Shown here: in pieces, positions 7,608-15,102 of the stretch
Position numbering within the stretch: the first letter of the stretch is position 1
How the letters are laid out: each line of letters begins with the position of its first letter
NCBI RefSeq assembly: GCF_927798115.1
Contig: NZ_CAKMMG010000018.1
Coordinates: forward strand, 1 to 47,340
Direction: 5' to 3'
Length of the DNA stretch: 47,340 nucleotides
DNA from: Paenibacillus auburnensis
GTDB taxonomy: Bacteria > Bacillota > Bacilli > Paenibacillales > Paenibacillaceae
The notes under the pieces: model-generated
The model's database searches: none
Told to the model about the DNA's origin: nothing
The model's input: the letters and a program-made list of their open reading frames with translations, nothing else
Position numbers and translations under genes: made by a program

Positions 7608-8861
7608 CTATTCCTCTTCGCGCCAAATCTCAGCGCCCAGATCGCGCATGTTAGTTACTAAGTTATCATAGCCGCGGTCGATATACTCCACACCCGTGAC
7701 TTCAGTAATTCCGTCTCCGACAGTCAGTCCGGCAATGACCAGCGCCGCACCGGCCCGCAGATCGGCAGCTTTAACCTTGGCAGCATTAAGCCGGCTGCCT
7801 TCAATGATTGCCGAGCGTCCTTCAACACGGATTTTGGCGCCCATCCGCACCAGTTCCGGCACATGCTTGAACCGGTTGCTGTACACAAAATCACTTAATA
7901 CACTGACCCCTTCAGCCTGGGTCAGCATGCTTGTCATCGGGGATTGCAGATCGGTGGCAAAGCCCGGGTATACCAGCGCTTTTACATCGGCATGCTCGTA
8001 TCTGGCCCTGCCGATGACCCGGATGCTCTCATCCAGTTCTTCGATTTCAACGCCCATTTCCAGCAGCTTGGCGGTCAAAGCCTCCAAGTGTTTGGGGATA
8101 ACGTTATCTATTAATACATTGCCGCGCGTTGCTGCTGCAGCAATCATATATGTTCCTGCTTGAATCCGGTCAGGAATGATGGAATGGCGGCAGCCATGCA
8201 TCTCTGTAACGCCTTCGATCCGGATCGTTTCTGTGCCGGCGCCTTTAATAACAGCGCCCATAGAGTTCAAAAGGGTAGCTACATCTATAATCTCAGGCTC
8301 TTTAGCCGCGTTTTCGATAATTGTAGAGCCTTTGGCCCGTGAAGCCGCCAGCATGATGTTAATAGTGGCACCTACGCTGGATACGTCTAAATAAATCTTC
8401 GCACCGCGCAGTTCCTTGGCATACAGGTGAATAGAACCATGATCATTGGTCACAGTTGCTCCTAGTGCTTCAAAACCCTTGATATGCTGATCAATCGGAC
8501 GGGGCTCAAAATTACAGCCGCCGGGAAGGCCTATCGTCGCTTCTTTAAATCTTCCAAGAAGCGCTCCCATCATATAATAAGAAGCACGAAGTTTCTTGAC
8601 TGGTCCGTTAGGCATAGGGATGGATACGATACGGGAGGGGTCAATTCTCATCTGGCTGCCTGACCATGAGACAGCCCCGCCAAGCTCTTCGAGAATTTCG
8701 GAGTAAACGGCTACATCACTAAGGGACGGCAAATTATCCAGAACAACTTCAGATTCAGCTAAAATAGCCGCAGGAATAAGCGCGATCGCGCTATTCTTCG
8801 CTCCGCTGATGGTCACAACGCCCTTTAGCGGACGTCCACCGCCAATCATTAATTTTTCCAT
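7608..8861 (-). CDS. murA: UDP-N-acetylglucosamine 1-carboxyvinyltransferase
   Basis: 417 residues, normal length. K22 (SGAKNSA) and the catalytic C116 (GLPGGCNFEPRP) are in place, so it is the fosfomycin-sensitive Cys form. It transfers enolpyruvate from PEP to UDP-GlcNAc, the first committed step of peptidoglycan synthesis. Its place between fba and rho corresponds to the second Bacillus paralogue (murAB/murZ). The N-terminus MEKLMIGGGRPLKG fits the family, although GGGGGA lies unusually far (about 13 bases) upstream of the ATG. A small 7-bp hairpin (8886-8910) precedes the ribosome-binding site. Confidence 0.96.
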   Translation of the reverse strand: MEKLMIGGGRPLKGVVTISGAKNSAIALIPAAILAESEVVLDNLPSLSDVAVYSEILEELGGAVSWSGSQMRIDPSRIVSIPMPNGPVKKLRASYYMMGALLGRFKEATIGLPGGCNFEPRPIDQHIKGFEALGATVTNDHGSIHLYAKELRGAKIYLDVSSVGATINIMLAASRAKGSTIIENAAKEPEIIDVATLLNSMGAVIKGAGTETIRIEGVTEMHGCRHSIIPDRIQAGTYMIAAAATRGNVLIDNVIPKHLEALTAKLLEMGVEIEELDESIRVIGRARYEHADVKALVYPGFATDLQSPMTSMLTQAEGVSVLSDFVYSNRFKHVPELVRMGAKIRVEGRSAIIEGSRLNAAKVKAADLRAGAALVIAGLTVGDGITEVTGVEYIDRGYDNLVTNMRDLGAEIWREEE

Positions 8862-8950
8862 AAATTTATCTGGTTCCCCCTACGTGTATTGCAGCTTGCC
8901 CTGGCAATACCTGCTGTGGCTTTTTTTGGTGTTTAAATGTTTAAGAAGAA

Positions 8951-8993
8951 GAAACGGCTGCGCCGTCCTTAGAGTAAGGACGGCACACGTTTC
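8951..8993 (-). terminator. Hairpin behind fba, probable terminator
   Basis: The core is a 10-bp perfect stem GCCGTCCTTA/TAAGGACGGC with a 3-base loop, extended by GAAACG/CGTTTC across small bulges, then TTCTTCTT on the minus strand. The T tract is interrupted, so some read-through into murA is possible. Confidence 0.65.
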
Positions 8994-9068
8994 AAGAAGA
9001 ATATATCCATATCAAACTATGCAGCCGGACAGCCTGAAATAACCTGTCCAACTGCAGCAGCGTTAAAT

Positions 9069-9923
9069 TTACGCTTTGTTGTTGGAACCGAACTCGCGGA
9101 TTTTGCCGATAACGGTTTGTTTGATGGCTTCGCGGCCTGGTGCGATGAATGTACGAGGATCGTAAGCATCCGGTTTAGCAGCCAAAACTTCACGTACCAC
9201 TTTAGCAAATGCGATTTGGTTCTCAGTGTTTACGTTGATTTTGGAAGTTCCCAGGGAGATGGACTTCTGGATATCATGCAATGGAATGCCTGTACCGCCG
9301 TGAAGCACGAGCGGAAGCTTAACTGCATCGCGAATTTCTTCCATTTCTTTGAATCCGAGGTTTGGCTCGCCCAGGTAAGGACCGTGTACGGAACCAAGTG
9401 CTGGAGCCAAAGTGTCGATGCCAGTTTCTTTAACGATGCTTACACATTCGTTAAGATCTGCATATTGGATGCCGCCGATAACGTCATCTTCTTGTCCGCC
9501 TACAGTACCAACTTCTGCTTCAACAGAAACGCCTTTGGCATGTGCATATTCAACAACTTTTTTAGTCATTTCAATGTTTTCGGCGATTGGATGGTGGGAA
9601 CCGTCGATCATTACGGATGTAAAGCCGGCATCGATAGCTTCTTTACATTTGTCAAAGCTGGAACCGTGGTCCAGGTGAATCGCTACAGGAACGGTGATCT
9701 TCATGTCGTGAATAAGTCCTTCAACCATCTTCACTACAGTATAGAATCCGCCCATGTGACGGGCTGCGCCTTCGGAAACACCAAGGATTACTGGTGACTT
9801 TTCTTCTTCTGCTGCACCAAGAATCGCCTGAGTCCACTCCAGGTTGTTGATGTTGAACTGGCCAACTGCATATTTTCCTTCAAGTGCTTTGTTTAACATG
9901 TCTGTCATAGATACTAATGGCAT
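9069..9923 (-). CDS. fba: Class II fructose-1,6-bisphosphate aldolase
   Basis: 284 residues. Zinc ligands H86 (HLDHGSS), H180 (GSVHGPY) and H208 (LHGGTG), catalytic D85 and the DGSHH loop at 107-111 identify a class II, zinc-dependent aldolase, acting in glycolysis and gluconeogenesis on fructose-1,6-bisphosphate. The ATG has AGGAGGA 8 bases upstream. A terminator in front (10025-10046) and an extended -10 promoter at 9986 suggest it starts its own transcript. Neighbours spo0F and murA are as in B. subtilis (fbaA), except that tal is absent here. Confidence 0.96.
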   Translation of the reverse strand: MPLVSMTDMLNKALEGKYAVGQFNINNLEWTQAILGAAEEEKSPVILGVSEGAARHMGGFYTVVKMVEGLIHDMKITVPVAIHLDHGSSFDKCKEAIDAGFTSVMIDGSHHPIAENIEMTKKVVEYAHAKGVSVEAEVGTVGGQEDDVIGGIQYADLNECVSIVKETGIDTLAPALGSVHGPYLGEPNLGFKEMEEIRDAVKLPLVLHGGTGIPLHDIQKSISLGTSKINVNTENQIAFAKVVREVLAAKPDAYDPRTFIAPGREAIKQTVIGKIREFGSNNKA

Positions 9924-9985
9924 GGTTTCAATCCTCCTAAGAATGTTGGGTTGCTTATATTTAAACCGACATCACATACAGGCTT

Positions 9986-9994
9986 ATTATAGCA
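9986..9994 (-). promoter_or_regulatory. Extended -10 promoter of fba
   Basis: The minus strand has TGCTATAAT, a perfect -10 with the TGn extension. A TTGACA at 10002-10007 is only 10 bp away and cannot serve as its -35. Confidence 0.6.
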
Positions 9995-10024
9995 CATCCT
10001 GTGTCAAATACTAAATAGGATACA

Positions 10025-10046
10025 CAAAAAAATGTCCCGGTGGGAC
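10025..10046 (-). terminator. Terminator of spo0F
   Basis: A short stem GTCCC/GGGAC with loop ACC is followed by A and seven T on the minus strand, between spo0F and fba. Confidence 0.75.
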
Positions 10047-10130
10047 GATATTCAGCCAGCCTATGCTGCGGGCAAACTCAACCTTCTTATATTATCCATA
10101 ACAGGACTTTGCCAAACCATAAATCTCAGG

Positions 10131-10517
10131 TTAGCCGAAGTGGTCCACTGACTTGTCCTGAAGATGCATATTTACTGCCACCCGCATCTCATCAATGTCA
10201 AAGGGCTTGGTAAAGTGCATAAGCGCCCCAAGTTTTGTCGCTTCCTTAATCATGTCCAGCTCACCGTATGCCGTCATCATAATCACTTTAATAGCCGGAT
10301 TAATCTCCTTCAAATGCTTAAGGATTTCCAGCCCATCCATTCCCGGGATTTTCATATCGAGCAGAACCAAGTCTGGGGATTCTTTCTGGACAATTTCGAT
10401 TGCTGTTTTACCGTTAGCAGCTTGATAGGTGGTATACCCTTCGCTATTAAACACTTCCATGAGGAGAATTCGGATTCCGTTCTGATCATCGACAATTAAA
10501 ACTTTCCCTTTTTCCAT
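10131..10517 (-). CDS. spo0F: Sporulation phosphorelay response regulator Spo0F
   Basis: A 128-residue single-domain receiver with no output domain. The acidic pair D10/D11, phosphoryl acceptor D54 (LLDMKIPGMDG), switch TAYGELDMI and lysine in HFTKPFDIDE are all present and closely resemble B. subtilis Spo0F. It takes phosphate from sporulation kinases and passes it through Spo0B to Spo0A; no spo0B or spo0A lies in this window. ATG with GGGAGGG upstream. A sigma-H-like promoter lies at 10607-10635. A candidate partner kinase is at 35060-37357. Confidence 0.95.
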   Translation of the reverse strand: MEKGKVLIVDDQNGIRILLMEVFNSEGYTTYQAANGKTAIEIVQKESPDLVLLDMKIPGMDGLEILKHLKEINPAIKVIMMTAYGELDMIKEATKLGALMHFTKPFDIDEMRVAVNMHLQDKSVDHFG

Positions 10518-10606
10518 ATCATACCCTCCCAGATTTAAGGCAGATTGTCTATACCGCGCCCTCTCACAGCTAACGGCTCACAATAATTAAATCTATACGA
10601 AACCTA

Positions 10607-10635
10607 TTATTCGTGCTTTATAGTCAAAATCCTGC
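10607..10635 (-). promoter_or_regulatory. Sigma-H-like promoter of spo0F
   Basis: The minus strand shows GCAGGATTT (10627-10635), 11 bp, then CACGAATAA (10607-10615). This fits the sigma-H consensus RnAGGAwww-N11/12-RnnGAATww except for C at the first -10 position. spo0F is a known sigma-H target in B. subtilis, which supports the assignment. Confidence 0.7.
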
Positions 10636-10727
10636 TAATTTGATAAAAAGGGTAAATACATTCCATATAATGGTGGGCGGCGGGTGCGGTTATTCTAAGG
10701 AATTACTGACAGCTGAATTTCCACATT

Positions 10728-10757
10728 TAAAAGAAAGCCTCCAGATGGAGGCTTTCT
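10728..10757 (-). terminator. Terminator of pyrG
   Basis: A perfect 12-bp stem AGAAAGCCTCCA/TGGAGGCTTTCT with a 2-base gap, then TTT on the minus strand, behind the pyrG stop. Confidence 0.85.
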
Positions 10758-10790
10758 AAAGATCCTTGCCGGATCTGTTTATTTTATTGG

Positions 10791-12398
10791 TTACAGCTGC
10801 TCGGAATGGGTCAGTGAAGCTTTGACAAATTCACGGAAGAGCGGCTGCGGACGATTCGGACGGGAAGTAAATTCCGGATGGAATTGTACCGACAGGAACC
10901 ACGGGTGTCCCGGAAGTTCCACGATCTCTACCAGACGCCCGTCCGGCGATGTTCCAGAAAACACAAGGCCTGCTTTTTCCATCTCATCGCGGTAAGCATT
11001 GTTGAATTCATACCGGTGACGGTGACGTTCATAGACCAGTTCATCATCATAGCAGGACATTGCCAGGGAATCAGGCAAAAGCTTGCAAGGATACAGGCCA
11101 AGACGCATCGTGCCGCCCATGTCTTCGATGTCCTTCTGCTCAGGCAGCAGATCAATTAGCGGATGCGGTGTAGCCGGATCAATCTCCGAGCTGTTCGCCC
11201 CAGCCAGTCCCAGCATGGAACGGCCGTACTCGATTACGGATACCTGCATTCCGAGGCAAATACCGAAGAAAGGAATGGACTGCTCACGGGCATAACGGAT
11301 TGCGGAGATTTTTCCTTCAATCCCCCGGTCTCCGAAGCCGCCAGGAACGAGAATCCCGCCGATTCCGCCAAGCAGTTCGCCCACATTCTCATCTGTAACC
11401 TGTTCCGCATCAACCCAGCGGATCTTCACTTCCGCATTGGCAGCAAAACCTGCATGCGAGAGAGACTCCACTACGCTTAAGTAAGCATCATGCAGAGCTA
11501 CATACTTGCCGACAATGGCGATTTCAACCGTGCGTTCCAGCTTCTGGATCCGCTCCAGCATGCTCTCCCATTCACGCATATCCGGTGCAGGTGTGGTCAG
11601 CTTCAGGTGATTGACTACAATCTCATCCAATCCTTCATCGCGAAGGTTAAGCGGAACCTCATACAGCGTTGAGGCATCGCGGCATTCCACAACGGCATTC
11701 GCATCAATATCGCAGAACAACGCAAGCTTGGCCTTCATATCTTCGGTCAGAGGATACTCCGTACGGCATACGATCACATTAGGCTGAATCCCAATGCTGC
11801 GCAGCTCCTTCACACTGTGTTGTGTCGGCTTAGTCTTCACTTCTCCCGCAGCCTTGATATATGGAATCAGGGTTACGTGAATGTACATTACATTTTCCCG
11901 GCCAATGTCGCTTTTGATCTGACGGATGGCTTCCATGAACGGCAAGCTCTCGATATCGCCTACAGTACCGCCGATTTCAGTAATCACCACATCCGAACCT
12001 GTCTCGCGGCCCGCACGGAATACGCGCTCTTTGATCTCATTCGTGATATGCGGGATAACCTGAACTGTTCCGCCCAAGTATTCGCCGCGCCGTTCTTTGC
12101 TGATCACAGAGGAATAAATCTTCCCTGTCGTTACATTACTGTTCTTGGACAGATTAATGTCAATAAACCGCTCATAGTGTCCAAGGTCAAGGTCAGTCTC
12201 CGCGCCATCGTCGGTTACAAATACTTCCCCATGCTGATACGGACTCATTGTTCCAGGGTCTACGTTAATGTAAGGATCAAATTTCTGGATCGTCACCTTC
12301 AGACCTCTGTTTTTGAGCAGCCTGCCCAGCGAAGCGGCGGTAATGCCTTTGCCAAGGGAAGACACAACGCCACCCGTTACAAAAATATACTTTGTCAC
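10791..12398 (-). CDS. pyrG: CTP synthase
   Basis: 535 residues, full length. The N-terminal synthetase domain begins TKYIFVTGGVVSSLGKG, with the ATP loop and the EIGGTVGDIE segment; the C-terminal class I glutamine amidotransferase has the nucleophile Cys in GICLGMQ and the His/Glu pair in QFHPE. It aminates UTP to CTP using glutamine. The start is GTG, with AGGAGGG 7 bases upstream. The leader carries a GGGC start and an attenuator (12550-12628), so expression should respond to CTP. Confidence 0.97.
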   Translation of the reverse strand: MTKYIFVTGGVVSSLGKGITAASLGRLLKNRGLKVTIQKFDPYINVDPGTMSPYQHGEVFVTDDGAETDLDLGHYERFIDINLSKNSNVTTGKIYSSVISKERRGEYLGGTVQVIPHITNEIKERVFRAGRETGSDVVITEIGGTVGDIESLPFMEAIRQIKSDIGRENVMYIHVTLIPYIKAAGEVKTKPTQHSVKELRSIGIQPNVIVCRTEYPLTEDMKAKLALFCDIDANAVVECRDASTLYEVPLNLRDEGLDEIVVNHLKLTTPAPDMREWESMLERIQKLERTVEIAIVGKYVALHDAYLSVVESLSHAGFAANAEVKIRWVDAEQVTDENVGELLGGIGGILVPGGFGDRGIEGKISAIRYAREQSIPFFGICLGMQVSVIEYGRSMLGLAGANSSEIDPATPHPLIDLLPEQKDIEDMGGTMRLGLYPCKLLPDSLAMSCYDDELVYERHRHRYEFNNAYRDEMEKAGLVFSGTSPDGRLVEIVELPGHPWFLSVQFHPEFTSRPNRPQPLFREFVKASLTHSEQL

Positions 12399-12549
12399 TG
12401 TAAAACCCTCCTAAATAAAGTCCAGAAATTCAGGCGACGCTTTTGTTTATCGTAACCCTTTTTTCCATCATCAAACCGGGGGAAACCAAAGTTACTTCCG
12501 CCGCCCAAAATGAAAGGCGATCCTCCTGCAAAACACGGAAAAACCATCT

Positions 12550-12628
12550 AAAAAAATAAAAAAAGTGACACCCGTAGAGCCGGGGCACTTTTTATTTTAG
12601 AAAACATATTAACTTTCATTAGAAGCCC
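12550..12628 (-). promoter_or_regulatory. pyrG leader: GGGC start and intrinsic attenuator
   Basis: The predicted transcript begins at 12628 with GGGC, 8 bases after the -10. Downstream is a terminator with arms AAAAAGTG (minus strand from 12593) and CACTTTTT (ending 12560), inner CCCG/CGGG pairs and a T-rich tract, about 160 bp before the start codon. In B. subtilis pyrG, low CTP causes extra G residues at this GGGC start, and the poly-G 5' end pairs with the pyrimidine arm of the terminator. The CCCC run in the upstream arm is available for this here. The mechanism is transferred from that model. Confidence 0.78.
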
Positions 12629-12635
12629 ATGCAAT

Positions 12636-12665
12636 AGTTTACTCTGACGATCCCACCCATGTCAA
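12636..12665 (-). promoter_or_regulatory. Promoter of pyrG
   Basis: Minus-strand -35 TTGACA (12660-12665) and -10 TAAACT (12636-12641), 18 bp apart, in the gap behind rpoE. Confidence 0.75.
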
Positions 12666-12692
12666 GGGAGGAATTACGCCCGGCTTATGATT

Positions 12693-13253
12693 CTAATAAT
12701 CGTCGTCTTCGTCCTCGTCGGCATCCTCATTATCGCCGTCTTCGGAATCTTCATCAGCGTCGTCTTCGTCAATGTCGTCATCTTCATCAATGACAACATC
12801 TTCGTCCACTTCTTCTTCGCTGTCGTCGTCGGAATAGAGGTCGTCGCGATCTTCGTCGATAGCGTCGAAATCCTCTTCCTCAGCAGCATAATTCTCTTCT
12901 TCTTCCGTGAAGTCGTCGTCTTCCAGATCGTCGTCCTCATCGTTAATGATGCGCACGCGTTTGGTATTGCCAACAGGATCATCAGAGCGTTCCAGCGGAT
13001 ACCAGCGTTTCAGTCCCCACAGGTTGGTTCCGACACAGGCAAACCGTCCGTCGATGTTAATCTCGGTATATAACTGAGCGATAGTATCTTGGCTTTCTTG
13101 ATCGGTCATACCGCGCAGCTTGGCCACTTCGACCATCAGATCACGATAATAATAAGGTGTATTGGCTGCTTTGAGCACCAGGAAAGCCAGGTCCACCATA
13201 GGCATTTCTTTAACTTTCTCAGGGTCCAGCTTTAAATTGAGTGGCGTACTCAC
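12693..13253 (-). CDS. rpoE: DNA-directed RNA polymerase delta subunit
   Basis: 186 residues. The N-terminal HARE-HTH domain (about 1-95) includes AQLYTEINIDGRFACVG and WGLKRWYP, matching RpoE. The rest is an extremely acidic tail of Asp and Glu, typical of delta, which displaces nucleic acids from RNA polymerase. The GTG at 13253 is chosen because AGAGGAAG lies 9 bases upstream; the ATG at 13277 would put that site inside the gene and has no ribosome-binding site. Position next to pyrG matches B. subtilis. On the minus strand it may end at the pyrG leader attenuator, as no separate terminator is visible. Confidence 0.93.
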   Translation of the reverse strand: MSTPLNLKLDPEKVKEMPMVDLAFLVLKAANTPYYYRDLMVEVAKLRGMTDQESQDTIAQLYTEINIDGRFACVGTNLWGLKRWYPLERSDDPVGNTKRVRIINDEDDDLEDDDFTEEEENYAAEEEDFDAIDEDRDDLYSDDDSEEEVDEDVVIDEDDDIDEDDADEDSEDGDNEDADEDEDDDY

Positions 13254-13305
13254 TAAAGGACACTTCCTCTCACGCATTGTTCACATTACCGTTAATTTCT
13301 ATTTC

Positions 13306-13333
13306 ATAATATCCATTAACAAAACTAAGTAAA
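13306..13333 (-). promoter_or_regulatory. Promoter of rpoE
   Basis: Minus-strand -35 TTTACT (13328-13333) and -10 TATTAT (13306-13311), 16 bp apart, about 50 bp upstream of the chosen start. A second possible -35, TTGACT, lies farther upstream near 13355. Confidence 0.5.
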
Positions 13334-13517
13334 ACCTATTTGAGGGCAAAATGCAAGTCAAATGCAGCAAGAGGCAGGAAGATTCCCGCGGTGCAACAGG
13401 TAGAGGGGGGCCGGAGCCCGGCAGAGTCAGCTTCGCCTTCCTCAACAGGATAGCTCCGTCCGGAGGGAATGAGCACGGTCATTTATTATGTAAAACATAC
13501 GAATGCTTATTTATATT

Positions 13518-13639
13518 AAAAAAGGCGGAGGAAATCCCTCCGCGCATGACTGTATCCACGCCAAGGATCGGCTCCTTACGGGATGTTGCAAAGAGAGCTA
13601 AAGTCTCTTCTGTTTATTTTATGTGAAGCTCCGCCTTTT
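13518..13639 (-). ncRNA. Candidate structured RNA or attenuator between rpoE and the S8 protease
   Basis: The 13254-13749 gap has no convincing gene. On the minus strand it ends in a strong terminator (13518-13543: GCGGAGG/CCTCCGC, 5-base loop, then a T run). Further upstream, AAAAGGCGGAG (13629-13639) is exactly complementary to CTCCGCCTTTT at 13520-13530, so 11 bp can close the whole 120-nt element and compete with the terminator. Inside are hairpins AAGGA/TCCTT and AGAGA/TCTCT. No gene on this strand would be served by the terminator, which suggests a small RNA. I match it to no known riboswitch class, and the strand is inferred from the T run. Confidence 0.3.
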
Positions 13640-13749
13640 GACACGATGGGCAGCCCATTTCGCTAAAAAAGGGCAAGTTCCCATTCGGACGTCCGCCTCC
13701 TCTCATACAATATGGCAGCACGGCAGCAAGGAGGGGGACGGCGTAACCT

Positions 13750-14931
13750 ATGGATTATTACGGATTTTGGCAATTGCTGCTTGAGGAGATATCGGCTGCC
13801 CCCAAAAATACGGAGCGGCGTATTGTGACCTTCAATGATGACCGTCAGTATGCCGGAGCGCTATCACAGTGGAAGTCGCTGAAAGCGAAGCGGCCGGGGC
13901 TCCGGCAGGTTCAGGTTTCTAATCTGATCAAAGCCTTTTTTGTGCCTGCCGCAGGGGCGGAAAAGCTGATGGGCAAATTCGCCTCCGCTCTAAGTATAGA
14001 AGAAGACCTGCGGATAAAGGTTCACTCTGTCCCAGGGGAAAAAACCGGCACTGCCATGCTGCCATGGGGCGTGAAAGCGATTCATGCCCCGCAGGCCTGG
14101 TCCAAATCCACCGGCGTCCACGTGAAGATCGGTGTCATCGACACTGGCGCCGATTACCGGCATCCCGATTTAAGGCATTCCCTCGCTTCGGGTGTAAATC
14201 TGCTTCACCGCGGCATGCTGCCGCTCGATGATAATGGACACGGCACACATATTGCCGGTACGCTGGCGGCAGCCGGCGGTACACGCGGCATGATGGGCGT
14301 AGCTCCGCGGGCCCTGCTCTATCCGGTCAAGGCCTTTGACCACAGCGGCTCTGCCTATGTCTCCGATATAGTACTCGGCATCGACTGGTGCGTGCAGAAC
14401 AAGATCGACATCATTAATATGAGCTTCGGCATGAAGACCCGGAGCAAAGCGCTGCATGATGTGGTGATCAAGGCCTACCGGGCCGGGATCGCCATCATCG
14501 CCTCCTCCGGCAATGACGGTAAACGCGGCGGGGATTACCCCGCCCGCTATCCTGAGACGATTGCCGTCGGTGCTCTGGACCGGAGGCACCGCGTAGCGGC
14601 CTTCAGCAACCGCGGGCCTTATATCGATGTATACGGCCCGGGCGAAAGCGTGCCCTCCTGCTGGCTGAGGGAGGGCTACAAAGAAATGAGCGGCACCTCT
14701 ATGGCGACCTCGCATGTCACCGGTGCCGCGGCACTGCTGCTCGCGCTGCGCCCGGCGCTGACGCCACGCGAGCTGAAGCTGCTCTTGCGCCGCACGGCCA
14801 TGCCGGTGCGGCTGCGCAAAGGCCAGCGCCGCGCGGCCCTCGGCGGCGGCGCAGCCGATGCCCTGCGCCTGCTGCGTGCAGGCGCGCGGGCCAAGCGGGC
14901 CGCCGCCGCTGCCGCTGCCGCGAAGGCGTAG
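13750..14931 (+). CDS. S8 family serine peptidase, probably intracellular
   Basis: 393 residues. The subtilisin triad is complete: D131 (VIDTGAD), H164 (NGHGTH), S317 (GTSMATSH), with oxyanion N255 (SSGND). There is no signal peptide; about 110 residues precede the catalytic domain and may act as a propeptide-like inhibitor domain. The C-terminus ends in an Arg/Ala-rich tail (RAGARAKRAAAAAAAAKA). The last 250 bases and the following gap are much richer in G+C than the neighbourhood. ATG with AAGGAGGGGG about 12 bases upstream. CATACAATA at 13704-13712 matches the -10 of sigma-E/K promoters, but I find no good -35. The gene converges on argS. Confidence 0.88.
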   Translation: MDYYGFWQLLLEEISAAPKNTERRIVTFNDDRQYAGALSQWKSLKAKRPGLRQVQVSNLIKAFFVPAAGAEKLMGKFASALSIEEDLRIKVHSVPGEKTGTAMLPWGVKAIHAPQAWSKSTGVHVKIGVIDTGADYRHPDLRHSLASGVNLLHRGMLPLDDNGHGTHIAGTLAAAGGTRGMMGVAPRALLYPVKAFDHSGSAYVSDIVLGIDWCVQNKIDIINMSFGMKTRSKALHDVVIKAYRAGIAIIASSGNDGKRGGDYPARYPETIAVGALDRRHRVAAFSNRGPYIDVYGPGESVPSCWLREGYKEMSGTSMATSHVTGAAALLLALRPALTPRELKLLLRRTAMPVRLRKGQRRAALGGGAADALRLLRAGARAKRAAAAAAAAKA

Positions 14932-15052
14932 GCCCGCCTCTTGCCGCAGGGCGTGCTGCGCACCGCCCCGGTGGCAAGGGCTTCAGCCCGGCTGCGGGCG
15001 GGCCGGGCCGGCATGGCAGCGGGCGGCAGCACCCGCTGCGCCCCCGGCACAA

Positions 15053-15091
15053 AGAAGCTCCGCCTCCCCGTAGCAGGGGGGCGGAGCTTCT
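15053..15091. terminator. Bidirectional terminator between the S8 peptidase and argS
   Basis: A perfect 12-bp stem AGAAGCTCCGCC/GGCGGAGCTTCT encloses a G/C-rich loop. Weak T-rich tracts follow on both strands (TTTGTG on minus, GTTTGT on plus). It sits between the converging stop codons. Confidence 0.85.
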
Positions 15092-15102
15092 GTTTGTGTA
15101 AG

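Noticed and set aside
10002..10007. TTGACA as -35 of the fba promoter
   Set aside because: It is only 10 bp from TATAAT; the extended -10 explains the promoter better.
13351..13626. An open frame of 91 codons whose end (SLRDVAKRAKVSS) looks like the start of a LacI-family HTH
   Set aside because: The match is about 12 residues, it stops at once afterwards, there is no ribosome-binding site at a sensible start, and the stretch lies inside the inverted-repeat element.
13518..13639. c-di-GMP (GEMM) riboswitch on the plus strand, suggested by GCAAAGAGAGCTAAAG
   Set aside because: The GNRA tetraloop hairpin with its AAACC/GG flanks and the downstream receptor are absent, so only a short resemblance remains.
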